Assembly (NCBI GenBank): GCA_004293905.1
Contig: RDZE01000040.1
Coordinates: 1-36,613, forward strand
Direction: 5' to 3'
From: Cytophagales bacterium
GTDB lineage: Bacteria; Bacteroidota; Bacteroidia; Cytophagales; Microscillaceae
DNA: 36,613 nt
The notes beneath the pieces are model-generated. The model was not told the DNA's origin and did not search any database. It saw only the letters and a list, made by a program, of their open reading frames with translations. This document shows, one piece after another, positions 7,682 to 16,594 of the stretch. Each line of letters opens with the position of its first letter. The first letter of the stretch is position 1. A program made the position numbers and the translations under genes.

Positions 7682-9109
7682 TTATTGCCAACCTCCTCCT
7701 AAGGCTTTATAAAGATAAATGAGTGCTATTAGTTGTTCTTTTTTTAGCCTGTTCATTGCCAATTGCGCTTCTAATATATTTTGTTGCAAGAATAAAATAT
7801 CTAAATAATTTACTCTATTGGCTTGAAACAACAAGTTAGTAGTCTTGATTGCATCTTCCAAAACTATAGTTTGTTCGCTTCTTAGGCTATAGATTTGTTC
7901 CAAATTTTGTAGATACTTCATTTGTTCAAATACCTCATAAAAACTATTAAATATTGCTTTTTGATAGTCTAAAAGAGCTTGTTGTTGGTTTATATGAGCA
8001 ATTTGGTAGTTAGTTTTGATTAGTTTTCGATTTAAGATAGGTTGTGTAATACTGCTAAATAATCCATAAGCCCAAGAGTTTGGATTAGTAAGTAATGATG
8101 CTTCAAAAGCCTGCAAACCCATGTTGAGATTAAAATTGATAGAAGGGAAGAATGCTTTTTTGGCAGCACTTAGGTCGAAACGAGTAGCTAATAGTTCTAA
8201 TTCAGCCGCTTTTATATCTGGTCTATTGGCTAACAACTGACTTGGAATACCCGCTTGAATTGCTAAGTTATTGATAGTCAAAGTACTACTTCTACTTATA
8301 CTTTGAGGGTACCTTTGCAATAAAAAATTGATGTTATTCTCAAGCAGGTTTTTCATTTGTTCTATCTCTGCAATGATGGCTCTGTTTTCTAAAATTTGTG
8401 CTTGAAATTGCTGTATTGCCAATATATTTATTTGGGCGGCTTCTTTTTGTATTTTAAGCACTTCTAAAATATTTTCTTGCAATTTTATATTGTTTTTCAA
8501 TATTTCACTTTCTGCATCAAGTGCCACTAATTCATAGTAATTTTTGGCGATTTCAGCAACAAGATTACTTTTGAGCCAATTGATAGCCTGCACGGAGCTA
8601 AGTAAACGCAATTGTGCAGCTTGTTTTGATTTTTTTAGTTTAGCAAGGAAATCAACTTCCCAACTTGCACTAAAGCCCACATAAAAATCGGGTAAATGGA
8701 TAGGAATTAATTCATCAGGTTTTATTTCTGTTGTGATGTTTCCTGCACCATCCATTGTATGTAGCCCAAACCTCCGCAAACTTGGTGCTACTCCTACAGT
8801 GATTTCTGGAAGGCGGCTCGCTTTTGCTTGTTCATAGTTATTTTTTGCTATTTCTATCTGAAGATATGCATTTTGCAGGTCTGGGTTATTATCCAATCCT
8901 ATCTGTATAAGATTTTTCAATAGTGAGTCTGCGAAAAAAACATTAGTGTTCCAATTTGATATGTTATTAGTATCCTGCGTAGTTTCAGTATATTCTGTGG
9001 GTAAGTTTGGGTATTTATAGTTTGTCTGTTGTAGGGTAGGAACACAACTCCAAAGAGAAATACTAATGGCAGAAATGAATATATAATTGAATAAATTTTT
9101 CATGAGCAT
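7682..9109 (-). CDS. Outer-membrane efflux lipoprotein (TolC/OprM, NodT family)
   Basis: A 475-aa outer-membrane factor that forms the trimeric exit duct of a tripartite RND pump. The N-terminus has a signal with a lipobox-like LWSC. Two repeated OEP halves follow, with the typical helical barrel patterns: NPDLQNAYLQIEIAKNNYEQ, a WEVDFLAKLKKSKQAA block, LLANRPDIKAAELELLA, and the second half through QALLDYQKAIFNSFYEV. The RPDI motif is diagnostic of this family. The start could also be the ATG two codons inside (9103). It lies 7 bp after the RND pump gene and is the last gene of the operon, before the shared terminator at 7612-7652. Confidence 0.92.
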   Translation of the reverse strand: MLMKNLFNYIFISAISISLWSCVPTLQQTNYKYPNLPTEYTETTQDTNNISNWNTNVFFADSLLKNLIQIGLDNNPDLQNAYLQIEIAKNNYEQAKASRLPEITVGVAPSLRRFGLHTMDGAGNITTEIKPDELIPIHLPDFYVGFSASWEVDFLAKLKKSKQAAQLRLLSSVQAINWLKSNLVAEIAKNYYELVALDAESEILKNNIKLQENILEVLKIQKEAAQINILAIQQFQAQILENRAIIAEIEQMKNLLENNINFLLQRYPQSISRSSTLTINNLAIQAGIPSQLLANRPDIKAAELELLATRFDLSAAKKAFFPSINFNLNMGLQAFEASLLTNPNSWAYGLFSSITQPILNRKLIKTNYQIAHINQQQALLDYQKAIFNSFYEVFEQMKYLQNLEQIYSLRSEQTIVLEDAIKTTNLLFQANRVNYLDILFLQQNILEAQLAMNRLKKEQLIALIYLYKALGGGWQ

Positions 9110-9116
9110 TGTATGG

Positions 9117-12100
9117 TTAGAGAGTTTCGGTATAGGGTGTTTCCTCTGTCTGTTTGTCCTTAGTAAAACGTTGGATTATGTTTGCAAAATAATAGTACAG
9201 ACAAGGGATTAAGAAAACACCTATGAGAGTACCTATCAGCATACCACCAATAGAGGAGTACCCTATGGTTTGGTTACCAATAGCACCTGCGCCAGTAGCC
9301 GCTGCTAAGGGGATAAGCCCTGCTATGAAAGCAAAAGATGTCATCAGAATAGGTCGCAATCTAAGTACGGCGGCTTCTATGGCGGCTTGTAGTGTAGTAC
9401 CTCCTTCCTTGTGCTTAAGGGCGGCGTATTCAACTATCAGAATGGCATTTTTTCCTAAAAGTCCTATGAGCATAAGCAAAGATATTTTTGCATATATATT
9501 GTTTTCTAAGCCTACGCACCATAGAAACAGAAATGCCCCAAAAATACCTGCAGACAATGATAATATTACGGGCAGTGGCAGGATAAAACTTTCATACTGA
9601 GCACTAAGCAGTAAATATACAAAAACAAGGCATATAATAAAAATGTAAATAGCTTCATTGCCAGCGGCTACTTCGTCCCGAGTAATACCTGCCCAATCTA
9701 TATCATATCCTTTGGGTAGTTGTTCCGATGCTACTTTTCTAATAACATTAATGGCATCACCACTGCTGTAGCCAAGTTGTGGTTCGCCATTAAGTTCTGC
9801 TGAGGGAAACATGTTATATCTTGTGATTTGATCTAATCCATATACTTTTTTGATGGTAGTAAAAGCAGATAATTGTACCATTTTATCTTGGTTATTTTTC
9901 ACATAGAACTTTAGCACGTCTTCGGGTTTTGCCCTGTTTTCAGGAGGGGATTGCACCATTACTTTGTACATTTGCCCAAAGCGTATAAAATTGGTAACAT
10001 ATTCACTCCCTAATAGGGTCTGTAGTTCGCTCATTATATTTTCAGCATCTACACCTTTCTGAGCCGCTTTATCCTCGTCTATGGTCAATAAATATTGCGG
10101 ATAGTTAGCATCAAAAATAGAAAAAGCACTTTTAATTTCAGGTTGTTTTTTTAAATCATCAATAAATTTTTTAACAACCTCTTCCATTTTTTTGAAATCA
10201 TTAGTACCCGTTTTATCAAGTAGTCGTAATTCGAAACCACTTGCGTTGCCATAGCCGGGTACTGCCGGGGGAGGGAAAAATTCAAGTTTTGCTCCTTTGA
10301 TGTCTTTGGTAAGTTCTGTAAGTTCATCAATCACCTCATATACTGATTGCTCTCTTTCATCCCAATTTTTTAGGTTTACTAATACAGTGCCATAGGTTGC
10401 GCCTGTTCCATCTGAGAGAATATTAGTGCCTGCTAATGAGGATATACTTTCAACAGAACTAAGCTTTTGTGCTTTTCTCTGAACTTCATTCACTATTTCC
10501 TTAGTTCGTTCTAAGGTTGCTCCTGAGGGGGTAGTAATACTAACATAAAACATACCTTGGTCTTCATTGGGTATGAAACTATCAGGTAGCCATTTGCCTA
10601 ATAAAATAACATTTATAGTAAAAAAGGCTATCATCAAAAAGTTAAGAATTGGATAATTAAGAATTACTTTTACTATCCTTTCATATAGATTAGAGGTTTT
10701 CTCATAAACAGTATTAAATTTTTTGAAAAAACGTGCTAAGATTCCTTTTGGCTTGGCTGTTTTTTTCTGGTGATTGTTTTTCAGGAATAAAGCACACAGA
10801 GCAGGTGTAAGAGTAAGGGCACTAATGCCTGAAAGCACAATAGCGATAGCTATGGTAATAGAAAATTGTTTGTAAAAAATACCTGAGGGACCGCCCATAA
10901 ATGCAGTTGGTATAAACACAGCAGACATGATGAGTGTAATAGCAATGATTGCGCCGCTAATTTCTTTGAGGGCATCTTGAGTAGCTTCTTTGGGAGAAGC
11001 CCCCGCCTCCATTTTTACGTGCACCGCCTCCACTACGACTATGGCATTGTCTATCACTATTCCGATGGCTAATACTAAAGCAAATAATGTGATAAGATTT
11101 AAGGAAAAACCTAATAATTGCATGAAGAAAAAAGTTCCTATGAGCGATACAGGTATAGCCAAAGCGGGAATGAGCGTAGAGCGAAAATCTTGTAAGAATA
11201 TAAACACAACTATAGACACCAATAAAAAGGCTTCTATAAATGTTTTGATTACTTCGTGTATAGATGCATCTAAAAAGCGGCTTACATCGTAGCCTATTTC
11301 GTAATCCATGCCTTCTAAAAAAGTTTTTGCTTTTAACTCTTCCATTTTTGCTTTTATATTTTTGATTACTTCATTGGCATTAGAGCCAGGTAGCTGTTTA
11401 ATCATAATAGAAGCAGTGGGATTTCCATTTAGTTTGGCTTCCACATCGAAATAAGTAGTTCCAAACTCTACTTTAGCAATGTCCTTGATGCGTAAAATTT
11501 TTCCTGTTTCGTCTGCTTTGATGGGTATATTTTCATACTGCTCTATGGTATTATATTTACCTGTATACTTAAGTACATATTGCAATGAATAGTTAGTGCG
11601 GTCAGAGTTTTCGCCGATTTTGCCCGGAGCCGCTTCTATGTTTTGTTTTTGAAGTGCCTCATTAAATTCTTGAGTGGAGATTTCGTGTGCTAACATCTTT
11701 GTAGGATTCAGCCAAATACGCATAGCGTATTCTTTAGCACCCAATATATCAGCATAGCCTACTCCTTTCACTCTTTTGAGTTCAGCCAAAACATTGATAT
11801 CCGCAAAATTGTAAAGGAACTTTTCTTTGAGGGTGGTATCTTTGCTATATATACTAAGATACATTAACATAGAATTTTCTTCTTTAGCAATCTTTACTCC
11901 ATTCTTAATTACTTCCTCTGGCAACTCTCCCATAACGGCAGCAACCCTATTTTGTACATTTACGGCTGCAATATCAGGGTCTGTACCTATTTCAAATATA
12001 ATTTGTACTACACCTACTCCATCATTACCAGCATCACTACTCATATATTTCATGCCGGGCACGCCATTGATGGCTCTTTCCAAGGGAACAATGGCAGCTT

Positions 12101-12275
12101 TGGTTACTGTTTCTGCGTTAGCACCTGTGTACTCTACTGTTACGTTTACTTCTGGTGGTGCTATGCTGGGGAACTGTGTAATAGGGAGGTTAAGAAGTGC
12201 AAGAAACCCCAACAAAGTAATTATAACCGATATTACTATAGATAATATCGGGCGTTGAATAAACTGAGATGTCAT
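9117..12275 (-). CDS. RND multidrug efflux pump, inner-membrane subunit (AcrB/MexB, HAE1 type)
   Basis: A 1052-aa proton-driven exporter of hydrophobic and amphiphilic compounds, the pump of the tripartite complex. It has the full HAE1 architecture: N-terminal FIQRPILSIVISVII helix, two large periplasmic loops, twelve membrane helices, and the conserved segments FPSIAPPEV, GANAETV, QNRV, LTPALCALFL and GKNAILIVEYA (TM10 lysine). Length is normal for AcrB. In TM4 the acidic pair of AcrB (Asp407-Asp408) reads Asp409-Asn410 (AIGIVIDNAIVVVE), so one member of the proton-relay pair is amidated. Such DN versions may occur in related Bacteroidota pumps; I cannot verify this here. It lies 9 bp after the MFP gene and is cotranscribed. 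The substrate is unknown. Confidence 0.95.
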   Translation of the reverse strand: MTSQFIQRPILSIVISVIITLLGFLALLNLPITQFPSIAPPEVNVTVEYTGANAETVTKAAIVPLERAINGVPGMKYMSSDAGNDGVGVVQIIFEIGTDPDIAAVNVQNRVAAVMGELPEEVIKNGVKIAKEENSMLMYLSIYSKDTTLKEKFLYNFADINVLAELKRVKGVGYADILGAKEYAMRIWLNPTKMLAHEISTQEFNEALQKQNIEAAPGKIGENSDRTNYSLQYVLKYTGKYNTIEQYENIPIKADETGKILRIKDIAKVEFGTTYFDVEAKLNGNPTASIMIKQLPGSNANEVIKNIKAKMEELKAKTFLEGMDYEIGYDVSRFLDASIHEVIKTFIEAFLLVSIVVFIFLQDFRSTLIPALAIPVSLIGTFFFMQLLGFSLNLITLFALVLAIGIVIDNAIVVVEAVHVKMEAGASPKEATQDALKEISGAIIAITLIMSAVFIPTAFMGGPSGIFYKQFSITIAIAIVLSGISALTLTPALCALFLKNNHQKKTAKPKGILARFFKKFNTVYEKTSNLYERIVKVILNYPILNFLMIAFFTINVILLGKWLPDSFIPNEDQGMFYVSITTPSGATLERTKEIVNEVQRKAQKLSSVESISSLAGTNILSDGTGATYGTVLVNLKNWDEREQSVYEVIDELTELTKDIKGAKLEFFPPPAVPGYGNASGFELRLLDKTGTNDFKKMEEVVKKFIDDLKKQPEIKSAFSIFDANYPQYLLTIDEDKAAQKGVDAENIMSELQTLLGSEYVTNFIRFGQMYKVMVQSPPENRAKPEDVLKFYVKNNQDKMVQLSAFTTIKKVYGLDQITRYNMFPSAELNGEPQLGYSSGDAINVIRKVASEQLPKGYDIDWAGITRDEVAAGNEAIYIFIICLVFVYLLLSAQYESFILPLPVILSLSAGIFGAFLFLWCVGLENNIYAKISLLMLIGLLGKNAILIVEYAALKHKEGGTTLQAAIEAAVLRLRPILMTSFAFIAGLIPLAAATGAGAIGNQTIGYSSIGGMLIGTLIGVFLIPCLYYYFANIIQRFTKDKQTEETPYTETL

Positions 12276-12284
12276 CTTACCTTA

Positions 12285-13421
12285 TTATTTTGTATTAAAT
12301 GATGATTTAAGTTGTTCAATACTTTTTAAGTCAGGGATGATTTCTGAGCCTTCTCTAACAAATTGTATTCCTTCGTACAAAACCTTATCTTTTGAGGATA
12401 GCCCCGCCCGAACTACATAGAAATTGCCAAGCCTTTCACTTACTTGTATTTTTCGTAGTTCTATTTTATTTTGATGATTAACTACATAAACATACAAGTT
12501 TTCTTGCACCTCAAAAGTTGACTTTTGAGGAATTAGTAGGGCTTTGGCAATAGGGATACTTACCAAGATTTTTCCTGAAGCTCCATGTTTGAGTATTTTT
12601 TTCTTATTGGGAAATCTGGCACGAAAAGCCAAGTTTCCTGTGTTTTTATCTATTTCACTATCAATAGTTTCTATCACTCCTTTTTCAGAAAATAGGTTAC
12701 CATTTGCCATTTTTAAGTAAACAGATTTGCTAAAGTTAGCATCATCAATATATTTTAAGTAATCATTCTCGGAAATATTAAAGTATGCAAAAATTTCAGT
12801 ATTGTTAGAAAGGTTAGTTAATAAATCTCCCTCTTCTAACAAAGAGCCTATTTTATAGGGAATGCGTCCGATAAAACCATTAAAAGGTGCTCTAATTTGT
12901 GTAAAGCTAAGGTACAAATTGGCAACTTCTATGCTTGCATTAGCATCTTCTATTTTAGCTAAAATAGCATCTTTTTTTGCTTGTATTAATGCTAATTCAG
13001 AATTTGAAACAACATTGTTTTGCACTAAAATTTTTATATTTTCCGTTTCTATTTCTATTTGTTTGAGTTCCGCTTCTGCATTTCGGAGTTGTGCATTGGC
13101 TTTCAAAATTTCTTCTTGGTAGCCTCTTACGTTGAGCGAAAAAAGTAATTGACCTTTGCTTACTTCTGCTCCTTCATCTATATAGATTTGCTCAATGAAA
13201 CCTCTTACTCTTGATCTAATTTCTATGTTCTGAATGGATTGTATTTCGGCAACATATTCTTGTACGTAGCTCGAATCTGTGATTATGGGCTGAAATACAA
13301 TATATTTCTCTACACTATTTTTTTCAGCAGCTTGACTTGAGCCACAAGAAATAAGATAAAATGTGACTATGGTATAAATTATTAATTTGAAAATTTGTAA
13401 AATAATATTTTTATTATTCAT
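12285..13421 (-). CDS. RND efflux membrane fusion lipoprotein (AcrA/MexA, HlyD family)
   Basis: A 378-aa periplasmic adaptor that joins the RND pump to the outer-membrane factor. A signal peptide ends in the lipobox LISC, so the mature protein is probably lipid-anchored. It shows the half lipoyl motif RGFIEQIYIDEGAEVSKGQ, a helical hairpin rich in Ala, Glu and Lys (about 100-165), the second lipoyl half with APFNGFIGRIPYKIGSLL, a beta-barrel domain, and the membrane-proximal end VLYEGIQFVREGSEI. It is the first gene of the operon MFP-RND-OMF. Its upstream region contains perfect inverted repeats that may be regulator sites. No TetR, AraC or two-component regulator gene is next to it. Confidence 0.93.
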   Translation of the reverse strand: MNNKNIILQIFKLIIYTIVTFYLISCGSSQAAEKNSVEKYIVFQPIITDSSYVQEYVAEIQSIQNIEIRSRVRGFIEQIYIDEGAEVSKGQLLFSLNVRGYQEEILKANAQLRNAEAELKQIEIETENIKILVQNNVVSNSELALIQAKKDAILAKIEDANASIEVANLYLSFTQIRAPFNGFIGRIPYKIGSLLEEGDLLTNLSNNTEIFAYFNISENDYLKYIDDANFSKSVYLKMANGNLFSEKGVIETIDSEIDKNTGNLAFRARFPNKKKILKHGASGKILVSIPIAKALLIPQKSTFEVQENLYVYVVNHQNKIELRKIQVSERLGNFYVVRAGLSSKDKVLYEGIQFVREGSEIIPDLKSIEQLKSSFNTK

Positions 13422-13466
13422 ATCTATGTTTATTTATTATTAGATAAAATATTGCCTTTGGTAAAT

Positions 13467-13582
13467 TTTCTGAACGGCTACAATAATTTAACTTCTCTGA
13501 AGTTATATGTTTTTGGTTCAGAAATAGTACCTGATGTAAAAAAAAATAATTATTGAATGCACAAGAATAGATCATCAGGTAC
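13467..13582. promoter_or_regulatory. Inverted-repeat cluster upstream of the RND efflux operon
   Basis: This 193-bp gap (13422-13614) holds no gene but three perfect inverted repeats. One joins 13467-13475 (tttctgaac) to 13516-13524 (gttcagaaa). A second, 13489-13505, has 7-bp arms taacttc/gaagtta around tct and is nearly concentric with the first. A third joins 13527-13536 (gtacctgatg) to 13573-13582 (catcaggtac). The compact second repeat has the size of a dimeric repressor operator. The others could be operators or cruciform/attenuator arms. No regulator is identified. Confidence 0.5.
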
Positions 13583-13614
13583 ATTCAAGATAGGGGAATA
13601 AATAATAATGAAAA

Positions 13615-14022
13615 TTAAATAATAAACTCTGGGGGAGAGTAATAGGGTTGTAGTATTGGAGAAAGATTGAATGGAGGATAATAGGGTGGGTATTTGACAC
13701 AAATAACTATATTATTATCTTGTTTTAGAACAGAAGGGATTATAAATAAATCTAATGTGATTTTTTTCTTAAAGATTGACTCTTTCGTATCATCGTCATC
13801 ATCATATTCTAAGATAGTATCTCCAAACCCTAAGCTGATCTCGATGATAAATTCTATTAAACTTTCTTGGTCATTGTAACTTAGATCTTCTGGAATGTAG
13901 TTAGGTAATTTGTCAGGAGCATCTATACTAAGATTAAGTATGCAAAGGCAAACGAAACCCCAGAGATACATTGTAAATGGTTTTTGTCTGAAAATATGGA
14001 AAGTATTATAACGCATCATCAT
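13615..14022 (-). CDS. Small exported or membrane-anchored hypothetical protein
   Basis: A 135-aa protein with one N-terminal hydrophobic segment (MYLWGFVCLCILNLSI), then an acidic patch with five Asp in a row (EYDDDDDTKE) and a Pro/Tyr-rich tail containing YPPYYPPF and YYSPP. It is likely secreted or anchored in the inner membrane. I recognise no family. It lies upstream of the efflux operon on the same strand, separated by the inverted-repeat region. Three ATGs follow one another at the start (14022, 14019, 14016), and the methionine just before the hydrophobic segment is also possible. The low complexity of the tail makes homology calls risky, but the reading frame has a sensible exported-protein layout. 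Confidence 0.55.
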   Translation of the reverse strand: MMMRYNTFHIFRQKPFTMYLWGFVCLCILNLSIDAPDKLPNYIPEDLSYNDQESLIEFIIEISLGFGDTILEYDDDDDTKESIFKKKITLDLFIIPSVLKQDNNIVICVKYPPYYPPFNLSPILQPYYSPPEFII

Positions 14023-14078
14023 TTTTTATAACGCTTTCAGAACAAAAAAGTTTTTTATATAGCTTTGTTGATAGTTGC

Positions 14079-14459
14079 TCAATTGTTCAAACTCCCTTGT
14101 CGAATCCAAGCCTCTATTTTTTCTATTTCACAAGCCGAAAGTTTCGCGGCATTTTTGGGCATAGGAGAGTAGCCTGATAGGTGCTTGATACTACCTAAAA
14201 GTTGATTATTGAGCGCGTAAACCCTTACATTGGTATAGGTAGCCAAATTGACTCCGCCCGAAGCACCTGCGTTGTTGTGGCAACCTACGCACTGTTGTTG
14301 TATGATAGGATTGACAGTGTTGCTAAAACTTACTTTTAGGGTATCGCATGGCGTTGATTGTCCATTGTTGAATAAATCATCTCCATTGTTATAAGTGCAA
14401 CTTACCAACATCCAAGAGATAGCAAGGAAAAATATAAATACTGATAGGAGTGTACGCAT
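14079..14459 (-). CDS. c-type cytochrome lipoprotein, small
   Basis: A 126-aa exported protein. A signal peptide ends in the lipobox LVSC, so it is probably a lipoprotein. The heme-attachment motif is CVGCH (CxxCH) in FSNTVNPIIQQQCVGCHNN, and a likely distal Met ligand lies in GYSPMPKNAAKLS. The C-terminal helix ACEIEKIEAWIRQG is typical of the cytochrome c domain found in many Bacteroidota 'planctomycete-type' (PSCyt1-like) proteins. It should carry one covalent heme and act in periplasmic electron transfer. The partner is unknown. It is preceded by the terminator of the next gene upstream and so has its own promoter. Confidence 0.85.
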   Translation of the reverse strand: MRTLLSVFIFFLAISWMLVSCTYNNGDDLFNNGQSTPCDTLKVSFSNTVNPIIQQQCVGCHNNAGASGGVNLATYTNVRVYALNNQLLGSIKHLSGYSPMPKNAAKLSACEIEKIEAWIRQGSLNN

Positions 14460-14485
14460 AAATTTATGTTTTTTTAAGAAAAATA

Positions 14486-14524
14486 AAACCTATAAGATTT
14501 TCATTACAAAAAACTTATAGGTTT
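14486..14524 (-). terminator. Intrinsic terminator after the lipoprotein gene at 14555
   Basis: A perfect 11-bp stem joins 14486-14496 (aaacctataag) to 14514-14524 (cttataggttt) with a 17-nt loop. Read on the minus strand it is followed by a T-rich run. It ends the upstream lipoprotein transcript before the cytochrome gene. Confidence 0.75.
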
Positions 14525-14554
14525 AGGGTTTTGTTGTCTGATAGATAAAATATT

Positions 14555-15448
14555 TTAGCCGATGATGCCGTTACGGATTGTTCTTACTTTATCAGTGATA
14601 GATTGTATTGTTTTGTCAGTAAGTACAAAATCACCTTTGTTATTTTTGATTTTTTCTTCAATGTTCAAATCATCATACAATTTAGCCAATGCTTCTAAAT
14701 CGCTGATAAGTTTTTTCACTTGTTCGTCTTCTTCACCCAAAGATTGCAATACTTTAATAAGATCTTTGAGGGGTTCTTTTTGTTTTAAAATCACACGCAC
14801 TAAAGGGATAAGTAGCTGATTTTTAGCATCTTCGGGGAGTAAATCTTTAGGAAATGTAGCTACTAACTCCGTAGAGATATACAAGCCCTCAATGAAACTG
14901 CCAGCAAAAACGAAGGAAGAGATGTTGTTTCTTTCATTTTTCTTAAGATAATTATCAGCCGATTTGATAGATTCGTCTATGATACCAGCCAATGAATCTT
15001 TATTGCTCAGATTTTTTTTGAATTTTTCTACTGTTGAAGGGTCAAAAACATTAGTAAGACCTAATTTATCGCCCAATTCTTTTACAGATTTCATGTATTC
15101 CAAAGCATTTTGGGTTTCGCCATATACCGATACGTATCCTATATCAGTAGCATATACACCCAAATTGACTGCTGCTGTGAAATTTGTTGTTTTGTATTTG
15201 CTTACGTGTGCAGGTTTATTGGCAAGACTTTTATCAAACTCTACTCCCGTAGATTCCAATAAATAAGGAATTTCAGTAGGTTTTGGTACTTCATTCAGTA
15301 TTTTTTTGAGGTTTTCTTTTACCTCCGATTGTTGTGTTGTATCTTCTTTTGTTTGCTCTTTTTTGCCATTTCCGCAAGCATTCAAACCCAAAATGACTGC
15401 AAAAGTCAATGCAGTGTATGTAAGAAGTTTTTTGTGATTATGTAGCAT
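14555..15448 (-). CDS. Lipoprotein of unknown function
   Basis: A 297-aa exported protein with signal peptide and lipobox LNAC at about residue 25. A lysine/glutamate/threonine-rich linker follows (NGKKEQTKEDTTQQ) and then a mostly alpha-helical domain. Helical stretches such as YMKSVKELGDKLGL, EKFKKNLSNKDSLAGII and LIKVLQSLGEEDEQVKKLISDLEALAKLYDDL suggest a helical-bundle fold. The block AAVNLGVYATDIGYVSVYG is a recurring feature of a conserved Bacteroidota family without known function. It forms a single-gene transcript ended by the terminator at 14486-14524. Confidence 0.8.
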   Translation of the reverse strand: MLHNHKKLLTYTALTFAVILGLNACGNGKKEQTKEDTTQQSEVKENLKKILNEVPKPTEIPYLLESTGVEFDKSLANKPAHVSKYKTTNFTAAVNLGVYATDIGYVSVYGETQNALEYMKSVKELGDKLGLTNVFDPSTVEKFKKNLSNKDSLAGIIDESIKSADNYLKKNERNNISSFVFAGSFIEGLYISTELVATFPKDLLPEDAKNQLLIPLVRVILKQKEPLKDLIKVLQSLGEEDEQVKKLISDLEALAKLYDDLNIEEKIKNNKGDFVLTDKTIQSITDKVRTIRNGIIG

Positions 15449-15553
15449 ATCAAATTTTAGATTTATGGTAATTTAGTAGAAATTAATAGCAATATTAGTG
15501 AATATTTTAGTTTTTTGTGCTAATGTAAAAATAATTTTTTAAGGTTTGGTTTT

Positions 15554-16495
15554 TTAGGGCATATTTTCTTTTGCTTGGTACATCAACCCCTCTTTAAGAG
15601 CAAAAAAAGAAATGCGTATGCCTCTGAATTGGAATTTTTCGACAATGTATTTTAACATTATCAATGCAACCACAATCATATCTGCTCTAACGGGTATAAT
15701 GCCTTGCGTTTGTAGCCTTTCTTGGCGATTTTTGGCAATAATATCATCATAAATATGCTCAAACTCTGCTTTGGAAAGAAAAGAAGAAGATAGATTGTTG
15801 TCAAAATAACCATTGGTTCGTAAACTGTGTATTTCTACGAGTGTTTCGAAAGTACCCGAAGAGCCTACCAACTGCGATGGGGAGTGTATGCGTGTAGCTG
15901 CCCATAAAGGTTTGAGTACATCTTCAAGGTAGTTATTTATCTGTTGAATATTTTCAGTACTAATAGGGTCTTGTGTGAAAAAAGCGTCTAAGAGCCTTTG
16001 CGCGCCTATTTCAAAACTTTGCTTCCAAAATATTTTTTGCGCATTGGCTAAACTAAACTCCACACTTCCGCCGCCAATGTCCATTAATAGGGCGGTGTTT
16101 TCGCCTATTTTTAAGGCATTATTAACCCCTTTATAGATGAGCAAAGCCTCTTCATCGCCTGAAATAATTTGCACCTGAAAGCGGGTTTTTTGTTGGATAT
16201 TGCCTATGATTTGTGTAGCGTTTTGGGCATTTCTGAAAGCACTTGTAGCCACAACGGTAGCCTCTTCTGGAACTATTTCATAACTTTTCAAACGCAATGC
16301 GAACTGTTCCAAAGCTTCATAGATGCGAACCTGTGCCGCCTCTACAATCAAACCCTGCGAAATACCTCCTTCGCCTATTTTTACGCCTATGCGTTCGTCT
16401 ATTAGTTTTTGGGGGGCTTGTTGTGGTGCGTACTCTGCAATGAGTAAATGGAAAACATTAGTTCCTAAATCGATGAAGGCTTTTCGTGTTTGCAT
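15554..16495 (-). CDS. Ppx/GppA exopolyphosphatase/pppGpp phosphatase family protein
   Basis: A 313-aa member of the ASKHA (actin-like) Ppx/GppA superfamily that hydrolyses inorganic polyphosphate and/or pppGpp. It shows AFIDLGTNVFHLLIAEY (phosphate 1 motif), VVATSAFRNAQNA, the phosphate 2 motif LLMDIGGGSVEFSLA and SSGTFETLVEI. It has only the two-domain catalytic core, as in short Bacteroidota and archaeal forms, and lacks the C-terminal HD-like extension of E. coli Ppx. The ATG at 16495 places the start just before the phosphate 1 motif; an upstream TTG in frame would add a hydrophobic leader unlike the family. It is divergent from the DoxX-like gene. Substrate preference cannot be read from sequence. 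Confidence 0.88.
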   Translation of the reverse strand: MQTRKAFIDLGTNVFHLLIAEYAPQQAPQKLIDERIGVKIGEGGISQGLIVEAAQVRIYEALEQFALRLKSYEIVPEEATVVATSAFRNAQNATQIIGNIQQKTRFQVQIISGDEEALLIYKGVNNALKIGENTALLMDIGGGSVEFSLANAQKIFWKQSFEIGAQRLLDAFFTQDPISTENIQQINNYLEDVLKPLWAATRIHSPSQLVGSSGTFETLVEIHSLRTNGYFDNNLSSSFLSKAEFEHIYDDIIAKNRQERLQTQGIIPVRADMIVVALIMLKYIVEKFQFRGIRISFFALKEGLMYQAKENMP

Positions 16496-16594
16496 AGCTT
16501 TTGTGTAAAAAAAAATAAATTCATGGAAATTTGTGCAAATTTTACAATAAATTCGCAAATGAAAACATAGAATACCTTAATTTTTTAAATAGAT

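Noticed and set aside
5388..13421. One complete type I secretion system made of the ABC protein and the downstream MFP and TolC
   Set aside because: The ABC gene is on the opposite strand and separated by a terminator, while the MFP and OMF are tightly linked to an RND pump in the usual efflux order.
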